From positions 99,174 through 163,173 of the forward strand of contig CAZDLK010000001.1 of NCBI GenBank assembly GCA_964506435.1: DNA of 64,000 nucleotides, in the 5' to 3' direction. The stretch is from JAOZHU01 sp964506435 (GTDB taxonomy: Archaea > Thermoproteota > Bathyarchaeia > Bathyarchaeales > Bathycorpusculaceae). A program made the translations under genes and the position numbers. The notes beneath the pieces were generated by a model that did no database searches, was not told the origin of the DNA, and was given only the letters and a program-made list of their open reading frames with translations. Positions 42,281-50,573 of this stretch are shown piece after piece. The first letter of the stretch is position 1, and every line of letters begins with the position of its first letter.

Positions 42281-42913
42281 CTACACAGGCGGCACATTTC
42301 TTTCTAGGAAAGCCCTAAGAGCGCACCCCTGAGAAGCACCCAGAATCTTTTCGATAAAATCGAAGAGTGCAGCAAACTTTCTAGCCATAACTTCGGATTT
42401 TGGGTCAAACTTTTTTGCATCTTGCATCAGGAGTGTGAAAATTCCCAAGTACGCGCTGGCGGCTTCTTCGGGGTAGGGCGTGTTGAATGTGCCTTCGGCT
42501 ATGCCCTGCTTGATAATCTGCGTTATAGGTGCGTTGATTGCCTCGGGGAGCCGCTCCCACCTGATGTGTAACTTGGCGTTTGCGGGGTCATTAAACACTC
42601 CAGTGAGCCCCTTTGTTTGTCCATCAAAGATTTGGTTGCAGAATATTGAGACTAATTTTTGCACGCCACTTAACGTTTTGTCGTTTGCTATATCCCAGAT
42701 TCGTTTAATCAGGAAATCGATGGTTCTATCATTGATAGCCGCCAATATGGCTTCTTTGGATTTGAAGTACCAGTAGAAGGTGCCCTGTGCTACGTGCGCC
42801 GCCTTAACGATGTCTGAGACGGCGACGTTTTCATAGCCTCTCTCAACGAATAACTTCTCGGCTATGTCGATTAACTCTTGTCGCCTTACTTTAGGGTCCT
42901 TCGTCACACGCAT
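42281..42913 (-). CDS. TetR family transcriptional regulator
   Basis: A 210-residue repressor from ATG 42913 (an upstream frame reaches 42985 but its extra residues do not fit). The HTH is RRQELIDIAEKLFVERGYENVAVSDIVKAAHVAQGTFYWYFKSKEAILAAI, near-perfect for the family. The C-terminal ligand-binding half is helical (FDGQTKGLTGVFNDPANAKLHIRWERLPEAINAPI). It lies upstream of the ABC exporter on the same strand, with the operator between, so it most likely represses that operon until a toxic substrate binds. Confidence 0.92.
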   Translation of the reverse strand: MRVTKDPKVRRQELIDIAEKLFVERGYENVAVSDIVKAAHVAQGTFYWYFKSKEAILAAINDRTIDFLIKRIWDIANDKTLSGVQKLVSIFCNQIFDGQTKGLTGVFNDPANAKLHIRWERLPEAINAPITQIIKQGIAEGTFNTPYPEEAASAYLGIFTLLMQDAKKFDPKSEVMARKFAALFDFIEKILGASQGCALRAFLERNVPPV

Positions 42914-43069
42914 AATTAAGTCATTACCGTCTATGACGCTAAAAGGGTTTTGGGACGGGATAATCAGAGAATTAACGTACACCATAAATATTTGCGTCCG
43001 TGGTCAAAAGCTAAAAAAGGAGAAAGTAGCTACACGTATAATTAACGGAATTGGCGATGTCGCCAGCGC

Positions 43070-43098
43070 GTTGGGGGTTCGAATCCCACCCTCTGCAC
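43070..43098 (+). repeat. tRNA-Leu 3'-end remnant 2
   Basis: GGGGGTTCGAATCCCACCC followed by TCTGCAC matches the T arm and acceptor of tRNA-Leu(CAG) at about 24 of 26 positions; the final CA of CCA is lost. GGCGATGTCGCC just before it (43051-43064) could be a leftover stem. No 5' half is present, so it cannot be a working tRNA. Direct orientation. Confidence 0.87.
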
Positions 43099-43264
43099 TT
43101 TTTGCTCAATTCCTGCTCTTTTTCCGCAAAATTTCTGCTTAGTGTGTAGTCGACTGGTTTCTAACCCGAAAGAGGTTGAAACGCTCCAGCAAGAGTGAAC
43201 CAAATTTCAGGACGGAACCTACTAAACCCAAGGACTTCACCGAACACTTACGTTATAATGGACG

Positions 43265-43291
43265 AAAGTTCGAAACTCTACTGGGCTACCA
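43265..43291 (+). repeat. Possible degenerate tRNA 3' end (not Leu type)
   Basis: AAAGTTCGAAACTCTACTGG followed by GCTACCA resembles a T loop, a T-stem 3' side, an acceptor strand and a CCA end. The stem pairs poorly. It shares GTTCGAA-xCTCT and GGCTAC with the piece at 44434-44460, so both may come from one different tRNA. Weak on its own. Confidence 0.35.
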
Positions 43292-43543
43292 AAATGTTTG
43301 TGTGTATACAACGGCGTTAGACCCCCATTTGGAGCAAACATGTTTAGTGTGACAAGTTTCTGGTTCTCGGTATGCAGTGTGAACGAGTGTTTGAACCTAA
43401 TCCATAAGTTCCCATAGCGATCGCTTCTGATTAGAACAGATGCATGATAGTTTATCAGAGCAAATGATGCCCAATATTCAAAGACAGAAGAACAATATAT
43501 TAATCAAAACCCGATCAGTTAGCGTTCTAGAGGGAAATAGGAA

Positions 43544-44257
43544 GTGTCTGTATCCCTGAAGTGGTTTCCGCCTTCGTGGTTTGAGATAAAGGCCAGAGAC
43601 AAAATCATTTACGTAGATCCAGCCTACTTAAGGAAATACTTTGCGAAGTATCCAAAAAAGATTGAATTTTCTAGTTGGCCAGATCCGGTTGATGGATTGC
43701 CTGAGGAATTAGCAAAAGCTAATGTGATCTTATTAACGCATCATCATAAGGATCATTGTAAACGTGTTACGGTTGATAGGCTTAGGTGCACAGACACTTT
43801 GGTAATAGCTCCTAGGCGTTGCATTGAAGAATTAGGTAGCGACATAAAAGTTGTTGAGATAGGGGAAGTAGTAACTTTTGAAGATATAAAAATAAAAGCC
43901 GTAGAAGCCTACAATACTGAAGGAGGAAGTTCTACCAGAAAGGTTCATCATAAAGGACATGGTGTTGGATATCTAATAACCATAGAAGGTAAGACGATTT
44001 ATCATGCTGGAGACACAGACTTCATACCAGAGATGAAAGGGCTGGGAACCATTGATGTAGCTTTGCTTCCTATCGGAGGCAAATTTACTATGGATATCCA
44101 AGAGGCTGTTGACTCTGCGATAGCAATTAAACCCGAAACTGTAATCCCTATGCACCATTTGAAGGCGAACCCTCAAGAATTTAAAGACAAAGTAGAGGCA
44201 AGATCGGACATCAAGGTTGTGCCACTGCAAATAGGCGAAACTTACCACTTGAAGTAA
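43544..44257 (+). CDS. MBL-fold metal-dependent hydrolase, UPF0173 type
   Basis: A 237-residue hydrolase. Zinc motif LTHHHKDHCKRV (H-x-H-x-D-H) near residue 66, then KGHGVGYLITIEGKTIYHAGDTDF, PIGGKFTMDIQEAV and VIPMHH supply the remaining ligands. This is the UPF0173/YtkL-like branch. GTG start preceded by AGGAA. It is the only protein gene of cassette 3. Codons are visibly more AT-rich (aaa, gaa, ata, tta) than in the core genes, consistent with a foreign origin. The substrate is unknown. Confidence 0.88.
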   Translation: MSVSLKWFPPSWFEIKARDKIIYVDPAYLRKYFAKYPKKIEFSSWPDPVDGLPEELAKANVILLTHHHKDHCKRVTVDRLRCTDTLVIAPRRCIEELGSDIKVVEIGEVVTFEDIKIKAVEAYNTEGGSSTRKVHHKGHGVGYLITIEGKTIYHAGDTDFIPEMKGLGTIDVALLPIGGKFTMDIQEAVDSAIAIKPETVIPMHHLKANPQEFKDKVEARSDIKVVPLQIGETYHLK

Positions 44258-44433
44258 CAACTATTACCAGAAACTATCATTCCTCGTTAATCCAAGTGAG
44301 GAATTCAAACGAGATAAGTCACGTATGCCGCGCTACCACTTAATTCGTCTTGATTTGCCAACGACAAATTTGACGCTGGGGGCTGGGATTCAGCACCAGT
44401 TTATTGGTAAAAGGCGATTCTATTTATGCTTGG

Positions 44434-44460
44434 CAAGAGTTCGAATCTCTCTCGGCTACG
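44434..44460 (+). repeat. tRNA-like 3' fragment (T arm and acceptor), type unknown
   Basis: CAAGAGTTCGAATCTCTCTC plus GGCTACG has a T stem of four pairs (AGAG/CTCT) around TTCGAAT and an acceptor-like tail TCGGCTA. No matching 5' acceptor AGCCGA is found upstream, so it is a fragment rather than a gene. Confidence 0.45.
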
Positions 44461-44522
44461 TCATACCCTAGTCAGGACGACTTTCAAACACTCGGGTTAG
44501 ATATGAAGTGACAATCTACTTT

Positions 44523-44550
44523 TTGGGTTCGAAGCCCTTTCCAAGCGCCA
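44523..44550 (+). repeat. tRNA-like 3' fragment, type unknown
   Basis: TTGGGTTCGAAGCCCTTTCC followed by AAGCGCCA: a T-arm-like GGG-TTCGAAG-CCC and a tail ending in CCA-like GCGCCA. No 5' half nearby. The direction is the same as all other fragments. A chance match cannot be excluded. Confidence 0.4.
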
Positions 44551-44691
44551 CTTTTAATTGATATACAACGCCAAAACCAAATAAACAGTGGTCAAATAAA
44601 GCTATATTTCAGCCACAACTCTGCAGGGTAACCGGTCATTCTTTCGGTGCATCGAATCTTTATGGGAATAGTTTTTCGCGTGGAATTTGAA

Positions 44692-44720
44692 CGTGGGTGC
44701 GAATCCCACCCCCCGCACCA
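44692..44720 (+). repeat. tRNA-Leu-type 3'-end remnant 3
   Basis: CGTGGGTGCGAATCCCACCC then CCCGCACCA matches tRNA-Leu(CAG) at about 24 of 28 positions and retains CCA. The acceptor strand reads CCCCCGC rather than CCTCTGC, so the donor may have been another leucine (or serine) tRNA. It ends 24 bases from the methyltransferase stop. Direct orientation. Confidence 0.8.
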
Positions 44721-44743
44721 ACTATCTTTTTGCGCTTTACTGC

Positions 44744-45679
44744 TTAGTTTCTTTCATTTGTGGGTGGTTGCTGGATGTTTTTGTCCCACCATATTACGGC
44801 TTGAAGCTCAGGTTTTCCGTCCATAAAGCTAACTGTTCCATCGCTGATTTCTTTGAGTGTTTGTTGAAGGTAGCTTCTGAGTTTGTTCTCTTCTTCTGGA
44901 TTCAGTTTTCTGTTTGCGCCCATTCTCTCAAATCTTTTGCGTAGTTCAGTGAAAGCTTCGTCAATATTTTTGTATGACATGGCTGTTTTGTGGCATTGGA
45001 ATATCTCGATGTTTGCGCGTATGCCCATCTGATAAAGCAGATTGTAGATGATGATGTACATGCGTGTTTCCCCATAGGGTCTGCCTATGGCTTTGTATAA
45101 GCCTATGTCGAAGGGTCTGTTACCTGCGGGCCAAATTATGTATGCGCGCCGTTTTGCAGCAGTATCCATGTTTTTCAAAAATTTTTGTAGGTTGCGTTCC
45201 CAACCCATTGACCGCGAAGCAATCACGATGTCATACTTTTCTATATCTTTGCCGATAACGGTGTCTTCGAAGGGTATGTTTACGCAGGTGATGTTGGATA
45301 CATTCTCCTGTGCCGCGTTTTGGGTCAAACACTTCAGCATTTGGCTTGAAATGTCCAAGGCAGTGACGTGTTTACACTTCTTCGCTAGTGGTATCGCCAG
45401 TAGACCTGCCCCGGCACCTACGTCTAGTACTGTCCAGTCGGGTGCAATTTCTATTCTCTCAAGCACTTTTTGGCCATAGTCGCCCTTTTTTTGTAGATCA
45501 TTCCACCTGGGGGCAATTTTATCCCAGCTGGTGGCTTTGTCGGCTTCACCTGCGAAGAATAATATGCCTTCTCGCCAGATTCTGCTCCAATCTATTTCAT
45601 TCACGTCCATTCTTTTGTTTTCCCCCTTTTCCTTGGCTCCGTTGTTTTGAGATTTCCCTTTTTGTGTGCTGGCTTCCAT
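44744..45679 (-). CDS. Class I SAM-dependent methyltransferase
   Basis: A 311-residue methyltransferase. Motif I is VLDVGAGAGLLAIPL near 97, followed by VTALDIS (motif II) and YDIVIASRSMGW (motif III/IV). The N-terminal MDVNEIDWSRIWREGILFFAGEADKATSWDKIAPRWND occurs in methyltransferases seen beside corrinoid or metal uptake genes in methanogens. TTTAAAAATATTT at about 45702-45714 lies 25-30 bases before ATG 45679, favouring a leaderless start; ATG 45610 (preceded by GGGGG) is an alternative. It is divergent from the ABC importer within the same cassette, suggesting a linked role in cofactor or metal metabolism. Confidence 0.85.
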   Translation of the reverse strand: MEASTQKGKSQNNGAKEKGENKRMDVNEIDWSRIWREGILFFAGEADKATSWDKIAPRWNDLQKKGDYGQKVLERIEIAPDWTVLDVGAGAGLLAIPLAKKCKHVTALDISSQMLKCLTQNAAQENVSNITCVNIPFEDTVIGKDIEKYDIVIASRSMGWERNLQKFLKNMDTAAKRRAYIIWPAGNRPFDIGLYKAIGRPYGETRMYIIIYNLLYQMGIRANIEIFQCHKTAMSYKNIDEAFTELRKRFERMGANRKLNPEEENKLRSYLQQTLKEISDGTVSFMDGKPELQAVIWWDKNIQQPPTNERN

Positions 45680-45746
45680 TTGCTGTTTGCCCCTTGTGAC
45701 GAAATATTTTTAAACAACCACCGTCATGTACGGCTAAACATAACGG

Positions 45747-47399
45747 ATGGTACACATGAATAATAAAAACATTTTCATCATAATCGCAGTTACTGCTATA
45801 ATCATCGCCTCAGTTGTAACGTACGCAGCTTTATCAGGAGCTTTCAACGGTACAAGTAATCCCTCGCCTACGCCTTCGTCGTCTGCTACGCCTACGCCTT
45901 CGCCTTCATCTTCTGGTACTGGAACAGCAATCACTGTCACTTCAAATGTTGCAGGCACCAATTTCGTCAAAGTCGACGGCAACGCCGTTACTACACCTGC
46001 CAGCTTCACATGGGAAGTGGGCTCAACCCACACGCTGACAGCGCTATCTCCAGTTGCTGCCTCGGATACCAAGCGGTACGTTTGGGCAAATTGGAGCGAC
46101 GGCGGAGCAATAACTCACACCTACACAGTTACAAGTTCAAGCGCCACAGTCACCGCCAACTTCAAAACTCAGTATCAAATAGTATTCGCGCAAACAGGAA
46201 TAGATAGCTCAGCAAGCGAGGACATAGTTACCGTCACCACAGATGGCACCAGCCAAGCTCAAAGTTACAACAACCTGCCTGCCAATTCATGGGTAAACGC
46301 AGGAACCCAAGTAGCCTACAGTTTCGAATCTAACGTTTCAACTACCTGCGAGGGCGCCTTTTTCATGCTGACAAGCTCTGAAAGTTCTACCTTTACGGTA
46401 GACGCGGCAACAACACTGACTGGAACATACAAACGCACAATTATCGACGCTAATGGCAACGCGATTGATGTGCCTGCTCCATCGAACATCAACAGAATTG
46501 CTGATTCGTGGCCTGCCCACAACACTATACTTGTAATGTGTGGCGCTAAAGAAAAACTGGTAGCGACAGCCACTGTAAACACTGTGAATCCTATGTTCAG
46601 GAGAATTTTGCCTGCAATAGAAACGATGCTAACGCCTTTCAATTCAGATGGCACGGTTAACATAGAATCGCTTCTGGCGGAAGACCCCGACATCGTCTTC
46701 GTTTTCGCAAGCGGCGAAGATGCAGCTGCTGCGATGGAAAGCGCGGGGCTTGTAGTTGTTAGGCTACAGTTCTATGACTTCACCGACATGGTTCACACCG
46801 TCCGCTTAACGGGCTGGATACTCGGACAAGAAGCATACACAAAAGCACTTGCGTACATCGATTATTTCAACGGAGTATACAATAAAGTTTCCACTAGAAC
46901 TTCGCAGATAGCTGTGGCAGACCGCCCATTAGTGCTGCACCTAACAGGAAACTCGCTGGTGTCCATTGACGCTGGAGGTGGGCTCATAAACACGTGGATT
47001 AACCTCTGTGGAGGAAACAATGCTGCAGCAGAGGTTAGCGGCAACATGGTAACAGTTTCCCTCGAACAAATTTTAACGTGGAACCCTGAACTAATCCTGA
47101 TCGGTTCAGCCAATGCTAATACAAGGGTAGCGGAAATCATGAGTGATTCGCAATGGAGCGAGGTGACTGCTGTCATAAACGGCGACGTAATGGCTAATCC
47201 GATGGGCGTATTCGATTGGGCTCGCTATAGCGTTGAAGAAGCGTTGAATATCCAATGGGTTGCGAAAACGTTGCATCCGACGTTGTTCTCAGATATTAAC
47301 ATCAGAACAGAAACAGCATATTTCTATTCAACGTTCTACGAGTACACGCTTTCAGAAGCCGAGATAGACGCAATATTGAGCAATACAACACCGCCATAA
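45747..47399 (+). CDS. Membrane-anchored substrate-binding protein of a siderophore/cobalamin ABC importer
   Basis: A 550-residue lipoprotein-like or membrane-anchored binding protein. One N-terminal membrane helix (IFIIIAVTAIIIASVVTYAAL) is followed by a Ser/Thr/Pro linker (about 38-60), two short strand repeats (about 65-230; WSDGGAITHTYTVTSSSATVTANF and TFTVDAATTLTGTYK), and a class III binding domain (about 235-535): INRIADSWPAHNTILVMCGAKEKLVAT, IESLLAEDPDIVFV, TVSLEQILTWNPELILIG. The permease and ATPase follow directly. The extra strand modules between anchor and binding domain are unusual and may act as a spacer through the cell envelope. Confidence 0.88.
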   Translation: MVHMNNKNIFIIIAVTAIIIASVVTYAALSGAFNGTSNPSPTPSSSATPTPSPSSSGTGTAITVTSNVAGTNFVKVDGNAVTTPASFTWEVGSTHTLTALSPVAASDTKRYVWANWSDGGAITHTYTVTSSSATVTANFKTQYQIVFAQTGIDSSASEDIVTVTTDGTSQAQSYNNLPANSWVNAGTQVAYSFESNVSTTCEGAFFMLTSSESSTFTVDAATTLTGTYKRTIIDANGNAIDVPAPSNINRIADSWPAHNTILVMCGAKEKLVATATVNTVNPMFRRILPAIETMLTPFNSDGTVNIESLLAEDPDIVFVFASGEDAAAAMESAGLVVVRLQFYDFTDMVHTVRLTGWILGQEAYTKALAYIDYFNGVYNKVSTRTSQIAVADRPLVLHLTGNSLVSIDAGGGLINTWINLCGGNNAAAEVSGNMVTVSLEQILTWNPELILIGSANANTRVAEIMSDSQWSEVTAVINGDVMANPMGVFDWARYSVEEALNIQWVAKTLHPTLFSDINIRTETAYFYSTFYEYTLSEAEIDAILSNTTPP

Positions 47400-47436
47400 C
47401 ACCAACTGGGCAACTTAAGCTTGGTGAAAAAACACA

Positions 47437-48471
47437 TTGCAAGAACAAAAAGCTAAAAGTAGATTGGCAAACCCGAAAGTTAAGACTGCAATTCTACTTT
47501 TAGCTCCAATAACCATTTTTTTAATTTCCCTAGCAATAGGGCGATATTACGTTCCCATTGATACAGTAATAAAAATTCTGGCGTCTCCATTCGTGTCAAT
47601 TCCAGTTACTTGGGACAGCCTAACGGCGGGCGTCATACTCAATGTAAGACTCCCACGACTAATCATAGTGTCTCTTGTAGGTGCTAGTCTATCGATTTCA
47701 GGTGCATCTTTTCAAGGTATTCTGAAAAATCCGCTGGTGTCTTCGGACATATTAGGGGTAGCCTACGGCGCAGGATTTGGCGCCGCTTTAGCCATCCTGT
47801 TCTTTCCAAATGCCACCATGATTCAGATTTCAGCATTTGTTTTCGGAATGCTTGCGGTTGGTTTGGCATATGCCATTAACAGTTTCTACAAGAAATCATC
47901 CACGCTTATTCTTGTTTTGGCTGGTGTAATTGTGGGCTCATTTTTTTCCTCGTTGATTTCGTTAGCAAAGTACACTGCAGACCCTGAGACGAAACTGCCC
48001 GAGATCGTATTCTGGCTTTTAGGAAGTTTTGCTTCTGTTAAAATCGATGATGTGATTCAATATGCAGCGCCTATGTTGCTTGGAATAGTTGTACTCCTGC
48101 TGTTAAGGTGGCGAGTTAATGTTTTATCGCTTGACGACGTGCAGGCTAAGTCTCTGGGGTTGAATGTTAAGCGATATCAAGGGGTAATAGTCTTTTTTGC
48201 TACGTTAATTACCGCGTCAGCTGTATGTGTGAGCGGCATCATCAGTTGGGTGGGACTTATTGTACCTCATATTGCCAGGATGATTGTCGGACCGAACAAC
48301 AGCAAGGTTTTGCCTGCGTCGGTTGCGCTTGGCGTGTCCTATATGCTGATAATTGATGATATTGCTCGAACTCTTGTAGCCAACGAAATACCTATGGGTG
48401 TTCTAACAGGAGTCATCGGAGCGCCTTTCTTTGGTTACTTGTTACTCAGGCAGAGGGTGGGCTGGTCTTGA
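47437..48471 (+). CDS. FecCD/BtuC-type ABC importer permease
   Basis: A 344-residue permease with about ten membrane segments. Family signatures: TWDSLTAGVILNVRLPRLIIVSLVGASLSISGASFQGILKNPLVSSDILGV, then LAGVIVGSFFSSLISL and GIISWVGLIVPHIARMIVGPN (coupling region). TTG start at 47437. Its stop overlaps the ATPase start (TTGA). Substrate type: iron-siderophore, haem or cobalamin. Confidence 0.94.
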   Translation: MQEQKAKSRLANPKVKTAILLLAPITIFLISLAIGRYYVPIDTVIKILASPFVSIPVTWDSLTAGVILNVRLPRLIIVSLVGASLSISGASFQGILKNPLVSSDILGVAYGAGFGAALAILFFPNATMIQISAFVFGMLAVGLAYAINSFYKKSSTLILVLAGVIVGSFFSSLISLAKYTADPETKLPEIVFWLLGSFASVKIDDVIQYAAPMLLGIVVLLLLRWRVNVLSLDDVQAKSLGLNVKRYQGVIVFFATLITASAVCVSGIISWVGLIVPHIARMIVGPNNSKVLPASVALGVSYMLIIDDIARTLVANEIPMGVLTGVIGAPFFGYLLLRQRVGWS

Positions 48472-49289
48472 AACTTGAAATTGACAAAATAAGTTTTTCA
48501 TACAAGAAAGGAACGCCTGTCTTCAAAGATGTATCTTTCACCCTCACGGAAGGAACGGTTTTTTGCATTCTAGGGCAAAACGGCGCTGGAAAATCCACGC
48601 TGCTAAGCTGCATCGGCAACCTGTTCACATTAGACGAAGGCATGATACGCTTGGACGGCAAAGACATTTCAAAAATGCCGCGGATGGACCTAGCAAAGAG
48701 AATCGGGTATATCCCCCAGTTTCACATTCCAGTGTTCCCCTATTCAGTGTTTGATTTTGTTTTGATGGGGCGAACGCCGCATATGGGCACCATCTCTGCC
48801 CCGAAGAAACACGACATCACCGTAGCAAAAAACGCGATAGACGCTGTTGGGATAACTCACCTAACGGAAAAACCCTACAGTGAAATCAGCGGCGGCGAAA
48901 GGCAACTTGTCATGTTCGCGAAGGCGTTAGCTCAAGAGCCGGAGATTATCCTTCTCGACGAGCCTACTTCGCATTTGGACTTCGGAAATCAGTTTCGCAT
49001 TCTCGACCTGATTGAAAAGTTAGCGAAAAACGGTTTCTCTGTAATAATGACCTCTCACTTTCCCGACCACGCATTTATAGTTTCACATGTGGTCGGCGCT
49101 ATGAAAGACCAAGAATTTATCGCCCTTGGGTCGGCTGATGACGTGATAACCGAGGAAAACATGAAACAAATTTACGGCTTAGACGTCAAGATTACCTTAA
49201 TTGAACAAGCCGATAGAAAAGTTTGTGTACCGCTGAAACAGGGGCAGTCCAGTGTGAGTTTTGACTTCAAGTCTTGCCAAAAGGGCTGA
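48468..49289 (+). CDS. FecE/BtuD-type ABC importer ATPase
   Basis: A 273-residue ATPase: Walker A GQNGAGKSTLL, Q-loop YIPQFHIPVFPYSVFDFVLMGRTPHMG (the FecE-type switch region), signature EISGGERQLVMFAKAL, Walker B IILLDEPTSHLDFG, H-loop MTSHFPDHAF. TTG start in overlap with the permease stop. It completes the importer with the binding protein and FecCD permease. A tRNA remnant follows 25 bases after the stop, so the importer closes cassette 4. Confidence 0.94.
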   Translation: MKLEIDKISFSYKKGTPVFKDVSFTLTEGTVFCILGQNGAGKSTLLSCIGNLFTLDEGMIRLDGKDISKMPRMDLAKRIGYIPQFHIPVFPYSVFDFVLMGRTPHMGTISAPKKHDITVAKNAIDAVGITHLTEKPYSEISGGERQLVMFAKALAQEPEIILLDEPTSHLDFGNQFRILDLIEKLAKNGFSVIMTSHFPDHAFIVSHVVGAMKDQEFIALGSADDVITEENMKQIYGLDVKITLIEQADRKVCVPLKQGQSSVSFDFKSCQKG

Positions 49290-49313
49290 AGTTAAGACGC
49301 TGGCAGTTCAGCC

Positions 49314-49340
49314 TTTGTGAGTTCAAATCCCACCCTCGCG
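49314..49340 (+). repeat. tRNA-Leu 3'-end remnant 4
   Basis: TTTGTGAGTTCAAATCCCAC then CCTC matches 22 of 24 positions of the tRNA-Leu(CAG) T arm and acceptor; the last bases and CCA are replaced by GCGCTA. A small stem CTGGCAGTTCAG upstream (49300-49311) could be variable-arm sequence. Direct orientation. Confidence 0.87.
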
Positions 49341-49451
49341 CTATTTTGGAATCTTGCTAAAACTTGGCATGGCGTGAATGGGTGTTTCGCAAATTAAATA
49401 TAGTGTGAGCGCCAAATAACCACATGCGCTATGTGCGCGGCTGGCTAAGTT

Positions 49452-50501
49452 ATGTTTGGTCGATGTCGACAAAGTCTGAGAATTGCTTCTATTTTATTTA
49501 TACTAACCCTTGCTGCCCTCTGCATTGAAGTGCACGCGTCGATAAATCCGCCTGCGGAGCCTGTTCGCCTGATATTCATTCATCATTCAACTGGCGAAAA
49601 CTGGCTAAGCGATGCTAACGGAGGTTTAGGCATAGCGTTGCGGGACAACAACTACTTTGTAAGTGACACAAACTATGACTGGGGTCCTGACAGCATAGGC
49701 AGTAGCACAGATATCGGAGATTGGTGGAGCTGGTTCCGTGGTCCAAACAGCGCAACGTACCTCAGTGCACTTTACGCTGAGAGCGAGCAGCACTCCGAAT
49801 ACTCCCGCATGTCCAGCAGCGTCAGCGGCGAAAATCAGATAATCATGTTCAAATCCTGCTTTCCAAATTCTGCTTTGCAGGGCAATATCAATGACCCAGT
49901 ACCGCCGATTGACAGCAACCCTCTGCGCGGACAAAACTGCGGTTCAGAATATCACACTGTTGCAAACGCCAAGGGCATCTACATAGACCTATTAGAATAT
50001 TTCAAGACGCAACCAGGCAAGTTGTTTGTGGTAATCACTGCGCCGCCATTAACGGACGCCACGTACGCTGACAACGCGCGCGCCTTCAACAATTGGCTGG
50101 TGAATGATTGGCTCACAGGTTACACGGCTGGCAACGTGTTTGTATTCGACTTCTACAACGTGTTAACATCGAACGGCGGAAACGCAAACACCAACGATTT
50201 AGACTTGGAATCAGGCAACCATCATCGCTGGTGGAACGGTGCAGTTCAGCATAAGACTGACGGCGACGATGATGCAAACCCAAACATCTTGGAATATCCA
50301 ACAGGAGACGACCACCCTAGCAAAGCTGGGAATCAGAAAGCCACAGCCGAGTTCATTCCGCTTTTGAATAACGCGTACAGTAGTTACCCAGCAATTCCTG
50401 AATTTTACGAACCTCTAGTTTTGCCTATTTTCATAGTTTTGACTTCGGTTGTTGCCTTATTGAGCAGGAAACACCAAAAAAAGCACGGGGCACTCATTTA
50501 A
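49452..50501 (+). CDS. Secreted SGNH-like protein with PEF-CTERM-type sorting tail
   Basis: A 349-residue exported protein. An N-terminal signal helix (IASILFILTLAALCIEVHA) is followed by a large extracellular domain beginning PVRLIFIHHSTGENWL, in which HHSTGE may occupy the place of the SGNH nucleophile block, and ending with DDHPSKAGNQKATAEF, like the D-x-x-H block of SGNH hydrolases. The C-terminus reads IPEFYEPLVLPIF..., then a hydrophobic helix and KHQKKH: PEF, helix, basic cluster, as in archaeosortase substrates. It is the only gene in cassette 5. No archaeosortase gene is in the window. The enzyme activity is inferred. Confidence 0.75.
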   Translation: MFGRCRQSLRIASILFILTLAALCIEVHASINPPAEPVRLIFIHHSTGENWLSDANGGLGIALRDNNYFVSDTNYDWGPDSIGSSTDIGDWWSWFRGPNSATYLSALYAESEQHSEYSRMSSSVSGENQIIMFKSCFPNSALQGNINDPVPPIDSNPLRGQNCGSEYHTVANAKGIYIDLLEYFKTQPGKLFVVITAPPLTDATYADNARAFNNWLVNDWLTGYTAGNVFVFDFYNVLTSNGGNANTNDLDLESGNHHRWWNGAVQHKTDGDDDANPNILEYPTGDDHPSKAGNQKATAEFIPLLNNAYSSYPAIPEFYEPLVLPIFIVLTSVVALLSRKHQKKHGALI

Positions 50502-50525
50502 GCCGCTACCATAAACACATATAAA

Positions 50526-50543
50526 AAATCCCGCCCTCTGCAT
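50526..50543 (+). repeat. tRNA-Leu 3'-end remnant 5 (short)
   Basis: AAATCCCGCCCTCTGCAT matches the last part of tRNA-Leu(CAG) T arm plus acceptor at 17 of 18-19 positions. Only this short part remains. It lies immediately before the TATA box of the next gene, so the junction forms part of that promoter region. Confidence 0.7.
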
Positions 50544-50573
50544 CTTTATAAACAAATTAAGATATTGGGTCAA

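Larger units (their letters stand above)
42914..43543. other. Gene-poor junction with tRNA remnants
   Basis: A 630-base gap between TetR and the MBL hydrolase. It holds the TetR promoter (CATAAATATTTG near 42985), remnant 2 at 43070-43098 and a weaker tRNA-like piece at 43265-43291. The rest, about 43300-43530, shows no coding frame or repeat that I can name. AT-rich sequence at 43490-43510 may be the promoter of the next gene. Confidence 0.5.
44258..44743. other. Intergenic region with several tRNA-like fragments
   Basis: This 486-base gap holds tRNA-like pieces at 44434-44460 and 44523-44550 and the clear tRNA-Leu remnant at 44692-44720. No reading frame of note. The concentration of fragments of apparently different tRNAs suggests repeated insertion and deletion at this junction. 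Confidence 0.55.

Noticed and set aside
42914..42985. A longer TetR N-terminus starting at 42985
   Set aside because: The added residues overlap the promoter and do not match TetR proteins; ATG 42913 gives the standard N-terminus.
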